DNA of 64,000 bases from Bradyrhizobium monzae. GTDB lineage: Bacteria; Pseudomonadota; Alphaproteobacteria; Rhizobiales; Xanthobacteraceae. The translations under genes were made by a program, and so were the position numbers. This document shows positions 52,325-61,008 of the stretch, one piece after another (position 1 is the first letter of the stretch; the number at the start of each line of letters is the position of its first letter). The DNA is taken from assembly GCF_021458635.1 (NCBI RefSeq), contig NZ_JAIRDQ010000001.1:1488001-1552000 (forward strand), written 5' to 3'. The notes beneath the pieces were generated by a model, which saw nothing but the letters and a program-made list of their open reading frames with translations, searched no databases and was not told where the DNA came from.

Positions 52325-52732
52325 ATGGCAAAGGACAGCAAGGTCATCGCCGCGAACGCGGCTTTTTACGCCGCCTTTTCGACAGGCGATTTTGACGAGA
52401 TGAAGCGGATGTGGGCGGATGACGACGCCATTTCCTGCATTCATCCCGGCTGGCCCGCGATTGTCGGCCATGCCACCGTGATCGGAAGCTGGCGCGATAT
52501 CCTGCAAAATCCGGAGCGGCCGCAGATCGTCTGCGCCGAGCCGCAGGCGATCGTCGACGGCGACGCTGCGCGCGTGCTCTGCATCGAGATCGTCGACGGC
52601 ACCGCGCTCGCCGCGGCCAACCATTTTCGGCGCGTCGGCGACGGCTGGCTTCTGGTGCACCACCAGTCGAGCCCAATCGCTCAGATTGTCGAGCAGTCTG
52701 AGGACGATAGAGCAAGTCACCGGGTGCACTGA
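52325..52732 (+). CDS. SnoaL/NTF2-like protein
   Basis: A 135-residue NTF2-like alpha+beta barrel. AFYAAFSTGDFDEMKRMWADDDAISCIHPGW and AANHFRRVGDGWLLVHHQSSPI are typical of the family with a conserved His-Pro-Gly segment. ATG follows GAGAGGC closely; a longer frame exists but overlaps UxuB in another frame. Members include isomerases, hydrolases and proteins with no known activity. Convergent with the CbbY-like gene. Confidence 0.8.
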   Translation: MAKDSKVIAANAAFYAAFSTGDFDEMKRMWADDDAISCIHPGWPAIVGHATVIGSWRDILQNPERPQIVCAEPQAIVDGDAARVLCIEIVDGTALAAANHFRRVGDGWLLVHHQSSPIAQIVEQSEDDRASHRVH

Positions 52733-52745
52733 CGGCGACAGCGCT

Positions 52746-53480
52746 CTACTGTGCATGGGGTTGTTCTGCAGTTTTTGGTTCGGCGGCGAGTTTCGACAGA
52801 TCGTCCAGCACGAACCGGGCCGCACTGAAATCATCATCCCGGAAAAAAAGACTGCGCGTGACGAGCACGGGAATGTCGGCCCGCGCGGCCGCAATCAGCC
52901 CGTTGGTGGAATCCTCGATCGCGACGCAGTTGGATGGCGCCAGCTTCAATCGCGCCAGGACCTCGAGATAGACGTCCGGCGCGGGCTTCTTGTGCCTGAC
53001 GTCGTCACCGGCAACGATCGCGTCGAAATCAGCAGTCCAGCCCGCCCCCACCGCCCGCGACAGCAGCGCATCGATATTGCCGTGCGAGGTCGTGGTCGCA
53101 ATCGCGAGCCGCTGGCCGCGCGCCCTGGCAGCAGTGAGCAGATCCGCCACGCCGGGCCGCAAGGGGCAACAGCCGGTCTCGACCAGTTCGGCATAGTGGG
53201 CGGTCTTGATACCGTGAAGCGCGGCGATATCCGCATCCGACAGGGGCGGCGCGGTCCACTGCCTGGTGTGGAAGGCGCGGATGCGTTCCTTGCCGCCGGT
53301 CACGCGCAGCAGGTCCTTGTAGGCGGCGCGGTCCCAATGCCAGTCGAGACCGTGACGGGTAAAGGCGTGGTTGAAGGCCCGCCGATGCAGCTCCTCGGTC
53401 TCGGCCAAGGTCCCGTCGACGTCGAAGATCAGCGCGGCCGCGTTCCGGACCAGCCTCGCCGCGCCTGATTCCGCCTGCAT
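52746..53480 (-). CDS. cbbY: HAD-family sugar phosphatase, CbbY-like
   Basis: A 244-residue HAD hydrolase with a helical cap. The first motif is IFDVDGTLAETEELHRRAFN, nearly identical to Rhodobacter CbbY, followed by TGGKERI, ATTTSHGNIDAL (motif II), KKPAPDVYLEVL (motif III Lys) and AIEDSTNGLIAA (motif IV). CbbY dephosphorylates xylulose-1,5-bisphosphate, an inhibitor of RuBisCO. No Calvin-cycle genes are in this window, so it may act on another sugar phosphate or serve in trans. ATG follows CAGGGAGG. Confidence 0.85.
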   Translation of the reverse strand: MQAESGAARLVRNAAALIFDVDGTLAETEELHRRAFNHAFTRHGLDWHWDRAAYKDLLRVTGGKERIRAFHTRQWTAPPLSDADIAALHGIKTAHYAELVETGCCPLRPGVADLLTAARARGQRLAIATTTSHGNIDALLSRAVGAGWTADFDAIVAGDDVRHKKPAPDVYLEVLARLKLAPSNCVAIEDSTNGLIAAARADIPVLVTRSLFFRDDDFSAARFVLDDLSKLAAEPKTAEQPHAQ

Positions 53481-53612
53481 GGTCGATGCCTCCCTGTGAA
53501 GACCATCACCCGAGGCGGCGGGCGAGTAAAATCGCAATATCTTTTGTTGGACCCAAAAATCTCTTATGAGCGGAGGTGCGCTCAGGCGCGAACCGGAACT
53601 CACGGGAGACGC

Positions 53613-54461
53613 ATGCGGCTCTTCATCCTCGGCCTCGGCTACAGCGCCCGGCATTTCGTCGGCAAATTCGGCGGCAGCTTCTCGCATGTCGCCGGCACGG
53701 TCCGCGATCCCGCGGCGCGGGGCGACCTCGCGGGGATCGAGCTGCATGGCTTTTCCGGCAGCCGTCCGGCTGACGCGGCGATCGAGCGTATCAGCGATGC
53801 CGACGTCCTCCTCATATCGATCCCGCCGGGCAGCACCGGCGATCCCGCACCAGCGGCGCTCGGCGATTTGCTCGCGGCGGACCGTCGCAAGATCGTCTAT
53901 CTCTCCACCATTGGCGTGTACGGCGACCATGCCGGCGGATGGGTGGACGAGAGCACGCCGCCGCAGTCCGCCCTCGACCGCGCGCGGATGCGGGTCGCGG
54001 CGGAGCAGGCCTGGGCGGACACGGCACAAGGCGACGTCGCGATCTTGCGGCTTGCCGGCATCTACGGTCCCGGCCGCAACGCGCTGGCGACGCTGCGCAG
54101 CGGCGCGGCGCGGCGCATCGTCAAGCCCGGCCAGGTCTTCAACCGCATTCATGTCGACGATATCGCCAGCGCGATCATGGCCGCGATCCACCACAACAGC
54201 GGCGGCATCTGGAACGTCTGCGACGACGAGCCCGCGCCGCCGCAGGACGTGATCGCCTACGCCGCGCACCTGATGGGCATTGCGCCGCCGGACGAAGAAG
54301 CGTTCGCGACCGCCGAGATGTCGGCGATGGCACGCAGCTTCTATGCCAGCAGCACCCGCGTCTCCAACGCGCGGCTGAAGCACGGGCTCGGCGTCCGGCT
54401 TACCTATCCGACCTATCGCCATGGCCTCGATGCGCTGTGGCGTGCGGGCGACGGACGATAG
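53613..54461 (+). CDS. NAD(P)-dependent epimerase/dehydratase-like protein (extended SDR)
   Basis: A 282-residue extended-SDR relative. N-terminal motif LFILGLGYSARHFVGKF, then IVYLSTIGVYGDHAGGW with catalytic Ser/Tyr positions, and LRLAGIYGPGRNAL. It resembles the YeeZ/ActC-type nucleoside-diphosphate-sugar epimerase family. ATG follows GGGAGACGC. It is divergent from cbbY. Substrate unknown. Confidence 0.82.
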   Translation: MRLFILGLGYSARHFVGKFGGSFSHVAGTVRDPAARGDLAGIELHGFSGSRPADAAIERISDADVLLISIPPGSTGDPAPAALGDLLAADRRKIVYLSTIGVYGDHAGGWVDESTPPQSALDRARMRVAAEQAWADTAQGDVAILRLAGIYGPGRNALATLRSGAARRIVKPGQVFNRIHVDDIASAIMAAIHHNSGGIWNVCDDEPAPPQDVIAYAAHLMGIAPPDEEAFATAEMSAMARSFYASSTRVSNARLKHGLGVRLTYPTYRHGLDALWRAGDGR

Positions 54462-54577
54462 GGGTTCCTGGCGCGTCCCAGACATGCCGTGCCCGCGCTT
54501 GACTTCGCATTTACGTGGTCGTGATCTAGGCGTGTAGCGAGCCACCGCATAACGAGCTCGCGGCCTGGGAGGATATT

Positions 54578-55843
54578 ATGAACAAGACGATCGCCATGAT
54601 CGCGGCGGCTGCCGTCATCACGTTCGGAGCCGCGCGTGCCGCGCCGCTGCCCGAGGCCAATCCCGACGATGTCGGCTTCTCGAAGCAGGGCCTTGCACGG
54701 CTCGACGATTTCTTCGCCCGCGAGATCGCCACCAAGCGCGTGCCGGGCGCGGTCGTCGCTGTCGCACGGGACGGCAAGCTCGTGCACTACAAGGCCTATG
54801 GCATGCTCGATCCTACCAAGGGCACGCCGATGCCGATCGACGCGATGTTCGCGCTGGCCTCGATGACCAAACCGATGGCCGCGGTCGCCGGCCTGACGCT
54901 GATGGAGCAAGGCAAGCTGCCGCTGCAGGCCAAACTGTCCGATTACTATCCCGCCTTTGCCGACATGAAGGTCGGCGTTCAGCAGCCCGACGGTTCGTTG
55001 AAGCTCGAACCGCAGGCCTCGCCGATCTTCATTCACGACCTGTATCGGCACACGTCCGGCCTGATGTATGGCGGTCGCCCGGACTCGTCCAGCATGCTCG
55101 CGCGGCAATATCCTGAAGGCACGGCACCCGCGATCGAGGGCGACACGCAGGCCTTCATCGAACGCATCACAAAGCTGCCGCTGGTGCATCAGCCCTCGAC
55201 TGAATTCGAATACGGCTTCTCGATCGACGTGCTTGGCGCGGTGGTCGAGAAAGTCAGCGAGCAGCATCTCGGCGACTATCTCGCTGCCAATGTCTGGCAG
55301 CCGCTCGGCATGAAGGACGCGACCTTCCATCCCACCGACGCACAGCGCCCCCGCCTCGCTCGTCCCTTTGCCGACGATCCAATCACGGGGAAGCCGCAAG
55401 CCATCAAGCTGCTGGACACCCCGACCAAGTTCGATTGCGGCGGCGCCTGCTCGTTTGCGACGGTCGGCGACTACATCCGCTTCGGCCAGATGTTGCTCAA
55501 CGGCGGCGAGCTCGACGGCCAGCGCATCCTCTCGCCCAAGACCGTGCACCACATGACGAGTAACCACCTCGGTCCTGAGATCAAGAACAACGTGGCGAAT
55601 GTCGAGCCGCATCGCGCCGGCTTCGGCTTTGGCCTCGCAGTCGCGGTCCGCACCAGCGAAGGGCTGTCATCGGTTCCCGGCAATCCCGGCGAATTCACCT
55701 GGAATGGCGCCTACGGGACCCAGTTTTTCTGCGATCCCAAAGAGAGACTTGTCGTGGTGGTGGGAACGGCGGCACCCGGCGAGCTGCGCAAATACTATCG
55801 CGAGCAGGTCCAGGACATCGTCTATGGCGCGATGACGAAGTGA
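54578..55843 (+). CDS. Beta-lactamase-family serine hydrolase, exported
   Basis: A 421-residue class C beta-lactamase-fold protein with a signal peptide (MNKTIAMIAAAAVITFG, cleavage near ARA-APLP). SxxK nucleophile in ALASMTKPMAA near residue 95, and FEYGFSIDVLG supplies the Tyr motif. Members are esterases, D-aminopeptidases and penicillin-binding-like enzymes. ATG follows GGGAGGATATT. It ends at a strong bidirectional terminator. True substrate unknown; resistance is not implied. Confidence 0.85.
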   Translation: MNKTIAMIAAAAVITFGAARAAPLPEANPDDVGFSKQGLARLDDFFAREIATKRVPGAVVAVARDGKLVHYKAYGMLDPTKGTPMPIDAMFALASMTKPMAAVAGLTLMEQGKLPLQAKLSDYYPAFADMKVGVQQPDGSLKLEPQASPIFIHDLYRHTSGLMYGGRPDSSSMLARQYPEGTAPAIEGDTQAFIERITKLPLVHQPSTEFEYGFSIDVLGAVVEKVSEQHLGDYLAANVWQPLGMKDATFHPTDAQRPRLARPFADDPITGKPQAIKLLDTPTKFDCGGACSFATVGDYIRFGQMLLNGGELDGQRILSPKTVHHMTSNHLGPEIKNNVANVEPHRAGFGFGLAVAVRTSEGLSSVPGNPGEFTWNGAYGTQFFCDPKERLVVVVGTAAPGELRKYYREQVQDIVYGAMTK

Positions 55844-55864
55844 GACCGGCCCGCGCTGAAGTAG

Positions 55865-55890
55865 AAAGGGCGGCCGATCGGCCGCCCTTT
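55865..55890. terminator. Bidirectional Rho-independent terminator
   Basis: AAAGGGCGGCCGATCGGCCG continues to CCCTTT as a perfect 26-base palindrome between the convergent serine hydrolase and dienelactone hydrolase genes. A-tract and T-tract on either side fit termination in both directions. Confidence 0.85.
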
Positions 55891-55901
55891 GGAGTCTGGT
55901 G

Positions 55902-56789
55902 TCAGCTCAGAACACCGTATTTCTTGAACCAGGCCTGCGCCTGCTTCCAGGCATCCTCCGCGGCGTCCTTGCGGTAGCTGCCGCGGTAGTCGGCATGGAA
56001 GCCGTGCGGCGCTTCCGGATAGATCTTGAAGTCGGCCGTCTTCTTGTTCTGCTCGAGCGCCGCCTTGAGCTGCTCGACCTGCGCCACGGGAATGCCGGTA
56101 TCGGCGCCGCCATAGAGGCCAAGCACCGGCGCCTTCATCTCGGGCGCGAGCTGCAACGGGCTCTTCGGCCACAGCGGGTTGGGCGGATCGACCGGCGGAC
56201 CGTAGAACGCGACGCCGGCCTTGAGCGTGCCGCTATGGGCGGCATATTCCCAGACCGTGCGGCCACCGCGGCAGAAGCCGATGATGCCGAGCTTCGCGGT
56301 GTCGCCGCCTTGCGATCCCGCCCAGGTCGCCGTCGCGTCGAGATCGGACAGCAGCTCGGCGTCCGGCTTGGCGTTGACGATCGGCAGGAGGTCCTTGATG
56401 TCGGTGATCTTGGTGAGGTCCGTGCCCTTGCGGAAGTAATAGTCGGGCGCGACGGCAAAGGCGCCGAGCTTGGCGAGGCGCCGCGTCACATCCTTGATGT
56501 ATTCGTGCAGGCCGAAAATCTCCATCGCGACGATGATCACCGGCGCCTTGGTGTTGCCGGCGGGCCTTGCAAAATAGGCCGGCATCTCTTCGGAACCGAC
56601 CTTGATCTTGGCATCGCCAGCCTGGAGGCCGCTGGTGTCGGTCGTGATCACCTCGGCGCGGACGGGACCTGCCGCGAGCGTGTAGCCGGCAGCAACGGCC
56701 GCGGTGGCGCTCATGAATCCGCGGCGCGACACCGGGGGCGGCTTGATCAGCCCTACGACGTCGGACGTAATGGTGGTTTCAATGCTCAT
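55902..56789 (-). CDS. Dienelactone hydrolase-family protein, Tat-exported
   Basis: A 295-residue alpha/beta hydrolase. Twin-arginine signal at residues 20-45 (VSRRGFMSATAAVAAGY). The dienelactone hydrolase nucleophile Cys is in GIIGFCRGGRTVWEYA, Asp in LYGGADTGIPV, and His in APHGFHADYRGSY. ATG follows AGGAAGGATCGCCG. Export is uncommon for a catechol-pathway dienelactone hydrolase, so a broader ester or lactone substrate in the periplasm is likely. Confidence 0.87.
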   Translation of the reverse strand: MSIETTITSDVVGLIKPPPVSRRGFMSATAAVAAGYTLAAGPVRAEVITTDTSGLQAGDAKIKVGSEEMPAYFARPAGNTKAPVIIVAMEIFGLHEYIKDVTRRLAKLGAFAVAPDYYFRKGTDLTKITDIKDLLPIVNAKPDAELLSDLDATATWAGSQGGDTAKLGIIGFCRGGRTVWEYAAHSGTLKAGVAFYGPPVDPPNPLWPKSPLQLAPEMKAPVLGLYGGADTGIPVAQVEQLKAALEQNKKTADFKIYPEAPHGFHADYRGSYRKDAAEDAWKQAQAWFKKYGVLS

Positions 56790-56813
56790 CGGCGATCCTT
56801 CCTGATGCCTGCC

Positions 56814-56852
56814 CTAGTGTCTTGCCCTAGTGTCTTGCCCTAGTGTCTTGCC
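56814..56852. repeat. 13-bp tandem repeat upstream of the dienelactone hydrolase gene
   Basis: CTAGTGTCTTGCC is present three times in perfect head-to-tail order in the 138-base gap between the MHS transporter stop and the dienelactone hydrolase start, 25 bases before the ATG. It lies in the promoter or leader, so copy-number change could alter expression. Confidence 0.75.
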
Positions 56853-56927
56853 CTGATCCTTCAGGCGACGCATTCGCCAATAATTGCCGGCGAAACGCAA
56901 ATCACCAGCCTGCGAGCGCCGGACCTT

Positions 56928-58283
56928 TCAGATCCGGCGCTCGCGCTGCTTTACCGGCGCAGTCTCCGGCATCAGGCTCATCGCGACAAGTCCGACGATC
57001 GCCGCAAGCAGCAGGTACCAGGCCGGCGCCAGCGGATCGCCGGTGACATGAAGCAGCCAGGTGACCACGAGCTGCGCCGTGCCGCCGAAGCTCGCGATCG
57101 CGACGGCGTAGACGGTGGCGAACACGCCGCCGCGGATGTTCTGGGGCAGCGCCTCGGTGAAGGTCGCATAGAACGCGGTGAAGGGCAGCGAACCGATGAC
57201 GGAAAGCAGACCGAAGCCGACCAGCAGCGACAGCGCGCCGGGCGCATGGACGATCCACAGAAAGACCGGATAGGTCAGCAGCAGCGTTGCGAGCTGCGGC
57301 CAGATCATGACGGGCTTGCGGCCCAGACGATCCGCGAGCCAGCCGCCGACCAGCGCACCAGCAAACTGAATGGCGTTGCTGACGAGCGACACGGCAAAGG
57401 CGAGTGTCGACGAGACATGCAGCGTGTTCTGCGCATAGGTCGTCATGTATTGCGTGACATAGGTCGAGATCGTGCCGCTGGCCAGAACCATCAGCGCCAG
57501 CGCGATCAGGCCGGTGTGGCGGCGGGCCTGCGAGAAATGGCCCGTGCTTTCTTTCGCGGCGCTACCGGCTTCGGCCTGCGGGATCGTCTCCGGCAGGGTT
57601 TTGCGCATCCAGACGCCGAATGGCAGGCAGACCGCGCCGATCAGAAACGCCACCCGCCAGCCATAGGCGTCCAGCATCTCCGGCGCCATGGTCTTGCTGA
57701 GGATGACGCCGACGAGGGCGCCTGCCGTTGCAGCGATCTCCTGGCTCGCCGGCTGCCACGCCACCACCAGCGCCCGATGCTCGATGGGGGCGATCTCGAT
57801 CAGATAGGCAGTGGTCGGCCCGACCTCGCCGCCGAGCGCAAAGCCTTGCACCATACGGGCCGCGATCACGATGATCGGCGCTGCGATGCCGATCGTAGTG
57901 TAGGACGGCGTGAACGTGATGGTCAGGATCGCCGCCCCCATCAGCGCGAAGCTCAGCAGCATGGCCGGCCGCCGACCAATCCGGTCGGAATAGATGCCGA
58001 GCACGACGCCACCGATCGGCCGCGTCACGAAGCCGGCGCCGAACGTCGCAAGCGACAACATCAGACTGCCGTACTCGCTTCCGGTCGGGAAGAAAGTGTG
58101 GCCGATCTGGATCGCGAAGAAGCTATAGGTAATGAAGTCGTAGAACTCGAGCATGTTGCCAACGGTGGCGGCCAGTGCTGCGCGTTTGACGTCGAACGGC
58201 TTGCTTCCCAGCGACACTCTCGAATTCCCCGGTGATTGTGTGCCCGATTTAACCGCGTGACCGCATTGCGTCGCAACATCCAT
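56928..58283 (-). CDS. MFS transporter, MHS family
   Basis: A 451-residue, 12-segment symporter: TVGNMLEFYDFITYSFFAIQIG, SDRIGRRPAMLLSFALMG, and ARMVQGFALGGEVGPTTAYL. It is the third MHS-type carrier in the window. The 22 residues before VSLGSKPFDVKRAAL are poorly conserved and have no ribosome binding site; a GTG at 58217 after GGGGAATTCGAGA is an alternative start. Co-directional with the dienelactone hydrolase gene, so the pair may handle a related acid. Confidence 0.85.
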   Translation of the reverse strand: MDVATQCGHAVKSGTQSPGNSRVSLGSKPFDVKRAALAATVGNMLEFYDFITYSFFAIQIGHTFFPTGSEYGSLMLSLATFGAGFVTRPIGGVVLGIYSDRIGRRPAMLLSFALMGAAILTITFTPSYTTIGIAAPIIVIAARMVQGFALGGEVGPTTAYLIEIAPIEHRALVVAWQPASQEIAATAGALVGVILSKTMAPEMLDAYGWRVAFLIGAVCLPFGVWMRKTLPETIPQAEAGSAAKESTGHFSQARRHTGLIALALMVLASGTISTYVTQYMTTYAQNTLHVSSTLAFAVSLVSNAIQFAGALVGGWLADRLGRKPVMIWPQLATLLLTYPVFLWIVHAPGALSLLVGFGLLSVIGSLPFTAFYATFTEALPQNIRGGVFATVYAVAIASFGGTAQLVVTWLLHVTGDPLAPAWYLLLAAIVGLVAMSLMPETAPVKQRERRI

Positions 58284-58669
58284 TAACCGAAAAGAGGGGT
58301 TCTCCCGCTGCCCGCGGCGCCATCACGCGTTGCAGGGGGTGTGCGGTTTCGCGCAATTCGAAGCGTTTCGCTGCAACATTAGGCTCGATCGTGGCCGCGA
58401 CGACACATCATGTTGCCCAGGCACAGGACACGGTCCGATATTTGAGCGCGAGCCCACGTCATTTGACTGAAATTTTCAGATCAGTTGAGCCGTCAGATTT
58501 ACTCGAACTTTCTTCGTGACGCTCTAGTTCCACTCGCGAATGTTCCATCTCCAGAACGGAGAGCGTCTTCCAAGCGCGGCATTTGTTTCCGCTTCGAGCG
58601 AGGCTCGACAGCAACGATTGCGCTACCACCGGCTCAATTGAGTAAAGCTTTATCCGATCTGGCATCGAT
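58284..58669. other. Intergenic region between MHS transporter and MarR genes
   Basis: These 386 bases separate two divergent genes. Short open frames on either strand have no family features or convincing ribosome binding sites. I see no strong palindrome. It presumably holds the promoters of both genes. Confidence 0.5.
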
Positions 58670-59248
58670 ATGAATTTGGCCCGCGAAGCAATTGAATTAT
58701 TGGGACAGGTGGCGCGGATCCTGTGGTTCGAAGGCACCAAGCACGGCATGCGCGATCGCGAGTGGATGGCGCTGCGCTTTCTCTCCCGTGCCAACTGGTT
58801 CTCGAGGACGCCTTCGGCGCTGGCAAGCTACGTCGGCACTACGCGCGGCACCGCCTCGTTCATCATCGGCGAGCTCGAGCGTCTCGGCTATGTGGAACGG
58901 AAACGCTCCGCCAAGGACAAGCGCTCGGTGATGCTGAGCGTGACCCAGCAAGGCAAGAAGTTCCTGGCGCGCGATCCCGTCAATGGCCTCGTCGAAGCCA
59001 TCGCCGTCCTTGATGACGACAGCAAGATCCGCTTTCGCGACACCTTGCGACACGTGCTCGATCAGGCTGATGCCGCCGAGCAGCGGCACCACACCGACGT
59101 CTGCAAGCGATGCATCTTCCTGCGGGAGGATCGCACCTCTTCCGAGAACAAGGCGACGGTCGAATTCACCTGCCGGCTGTTTCGCGCGCCGATCGCCGAA
59201 GCCGAGGTCGACCTGCTATGCACCAGCTTCGAGCATCACCGCCAATAG
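58670..59248 (+). CDS. MarR-family regulator with C-terminal cysteine segment
   Basis: A 192-residue MarR winged-helix protein: TPSALASYVGTTRGTASFIIGELERLGYVERKRSAKDKRSVMLS with the typical D-K-R-S wing. The last 50 residues carry CKRCIFL, EFTCRLFRAPIAEAEVDLLC: four cysteines in a pattern uncommon in MarR, suggesting metal, redox or iron-sulfur sensing. No ribosome binding site is obvious before the ATG. Targets unknown. Confidence 0.82.
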   Translation: MNLAREAIELLGQVARILWFEGTKHGMRDREWMALRFLSRANWFSRTPSALASYVGTTRGTASFIIGELERLGYVERKRSAKDKRSVMLSVTQQGKKFLARDPVNGLVEAIAVLDDDSKIRFRDTLRHVLDQADAAEQRHHTDVCKRCIFLREDRTSSENKATVEFTCRLFRAPIAEAEVDLLCTSFEHHRQ

Positions 59249-59261
59249 AGCGGTCCGCCGC

Positions 59262-60194
59262 TCATTTGCGCGCCGAGTAGACGACGCCGCCGCCGCTGGT
59301 TTCCACCACCAGACGGCCGTTCTCGTTCCTGATCTCCTCGATGCGACCCAGATTCGGGACCTGCTGGCCGAGCACGGCCTCGACGACACCGCTCGGACCC
59401 TGCAGGATCGCAATGCCTTCATAAGCCTGGCGGACCGACCAGCCCTTGACCGCCTTTCGCGGGGCCGAGCTGCGTTCGGCCGGAGACACCGAGCCCGTGG
59501 TCTCGGGTGCCGCGACCGAGGCCATCATCGGCATCGCCGACGAGGGCTGCGCCGCAACCGGACTCGGCGGGACCTGGGCCTGGGCGAGCCTGTCGAGCTT
59601 CGCGGTCGAGGACGAGCTGACACGCTCGATGCGATCCAGATTCTCGGCGAACCGGCCGAAACGATCGCTGGTCGCCTTGCTCGACTGATCGACAGCGGCT
59701 CGCAGGCCGTCGAGATTCTCGGACACGCCGGACAATTGCCTGCGCAGCAGCGCGACCGTATCGCGCAGATTCCTGATCTCCGCATTGGCCGTGGCATTGG
59801 TCTGGCCCGGTTGCGTGGTGAGATAGGCAATGACGCCCGTGCAGGCGCAGACCACCAGGATGGCGGCAACCGCCAATGTCGCGAGCGGCGCGACCCATGT
59901 CGGACGCGGTGGCGGCGGTTTGGCCACGATCACCGCCGGCTTGATCACCACCGGCGCAGGCTTTGGTATCGCCATCTTGTCGAGGCGCGCTTTGGCGCGA
60001 ATGCGCTTCAACCCCTCGAGCGCTGCCTTGGCCGCAACTTCGTCGCTCGCTGCAGACACGGGCTTCGCAGCTGTCGCGGGCTTGGCCGCGCGCGGCGCAT
60101 TATTGGTCTTCGTATCGCGCGCTTCCGGAGCCGGCTTCGCCGCTGCGGTTAAATCCGCAGTTTCAGCGGGACGCGCTTTTCCATCGGACAACAT
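59262..60194 (-). CDS. Single-pass membrane coiled-coil protein of unknown function
   Basis: A 310-residue protein: Ala/Lys/Pro-rich cytosolic N-terminus (1-100), one membrane helix (VAPLATLAVAAILVVCACTGVIAYL, about 104-128), a predicted coiled coil (NAEIRNLRDTVALLRRQLSG to about 205), a Pro/Ala-rich linker, and a small C-terminal domain (WSVRQAYEGIAILQGPSG to GGGVVYSARK). The C-terminal domain resembles a periplasmic domain found only in Bradyrhizobium-like hypothetical proteins. The domain order hints at an envelope-anchored structural or regulatory protein. Function not recognised. Confidence 0.75.
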   Translation of the reverse strand: MLSDGKARPAETADLTAAAKPAPEARDTKTNNAPRAAKPATAAKPVSAASDEVAAKAALEGLKRIRAKARLDKMAIPKPAPVVIKPAVIVAKPPPPRPTWVAPLATLAVAAILVVCACTGVIAYLTTQPGQTNATANAEIRNLRDTVALLRRQLSGVSENLDGLRAAVDQSSKATSDRFGRFAENLDRIERVSSSSTAKLDRLAQAQVPPSPVAAQPSSAMPMMASVAAPETTGSVSPAERSSAPRKAVKGWSVRQAYEGIAILQGPSGVVEAVLGQQVPNLGRIEEIRNENGRLVVETSGGGVVYSARK

Positions 60195-61008
60195 TTGAAA
60201 ATGCTCCGTTCGTTTTCGATCTGTTGAACGAAGCTAGTTGGCGAAGCTTGCCTGAAACGTGCGCATCAAAAAATTTGTTCGTCACGAACAATGCGACATC
60301 GAATGAGTCCAACGCGTCATGCACGAGGCGAAAGTGCGACTCGAAAGACACACAGTCGCCAAGATTTCGCCAAGCTGGAGTCTCGTCGCCATACATGAGT
60401 CGAATTGTCGCAGGCGGGTGCGCGGCCAGGAGAGTCAATCCCGGGTTGAAAACCCCTCCCTGCGACGATGCTGCAGCACCACCCAAAATAGCTGTGTTTC
60501 TATGGGTGTATGGAACTTTATAACCGTCAATGTGCAAAAGTAGTTTGATTTCCAAATCAACTGATGTGACTGGATATACAAAGAAACAACCGGAAACAAA
60601 TCAACAGCATCAAACACGCGTAGCAAACGCTTTGTTTCGCACCCTTGATCGGGAATCGGCAATTGTTACGGTCCTAGTCAAGTGATTCTCGCCAGTTGGC
60701 GAGGAGATCGACTGAGTTCAGTAGCGTTCGGACGCACAGCAAAGTAGCGCAACTGTTCTAAGTCGCTGTCTCACCGCTCCGCGGGGTGATCCGTAGGACA
60801 CCCGCCGGGCTTCACGCAGTAAGCGTTCAGTATCGAGTCGAAGTAACAGGCCTGCTCACGCAGGCACTGAATGCGTAGGGCTGCCCGCGAACATCGAAAC
60901 CATAACAACGGTTCGCGGGAGGGAAATATCGTCAAACAGCATGGCGTCGAGCCGGGGCATCACGACAACTCCCGGCCGCTGCAAGTGCGAAACAGGGGCG
61001 ACTGACTA
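60195..61008. other. Long structured, relatively AT-rich intergenic region before ftcR
   Basis: An 814-base gap with no convincing gene. A 130-codon minus-strand frame overlaps it but has unbiased third positions and no homologue I recognise. Structure is abundant: TTGATTTCCAAATCAA (60545-60560), CTCGCCAGTTGGCGAG (60688-60703), CACC/GGTG hairpin (60772-60788), GCCTGC-TCAC-GCAGGC (60850-60865), and CCCGCGAAC/GTTCGCGGG with an 18-base loop (60884-60919). The last three lie within 240 bases of the ftcR start and could form a structured leader or a small RNA. Sequence from about 60480 to 60670 is clearly more AT-rich than its surroundings. Confidence 0.6.

Noticed and set aside
54578..55843. Antibiotic-resistance beta-lactamase
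   Set aside because: The SxxK fold is shared by many esterases and peptidases. Overall features suggest the broad serine hydrolase family, so resistance cannot be claimed.
58459..58794. A 111-codon minus-strand frame before and inside the MarR gene
   Set aside because: It overlaps the start of a well-supported MarR gene on the other strand and its composition (Arg/Ser rich, no domain) is typical of a shadow frame.
60163..60555. A 130-codon minus-strand frame overlapping the promoter of the 59262 membrane protein
   Set aside because: Third codon positions are only moderately GC, unlike real genes here, there is no clear ribosome binding site, and the translation matches no family I recognise.
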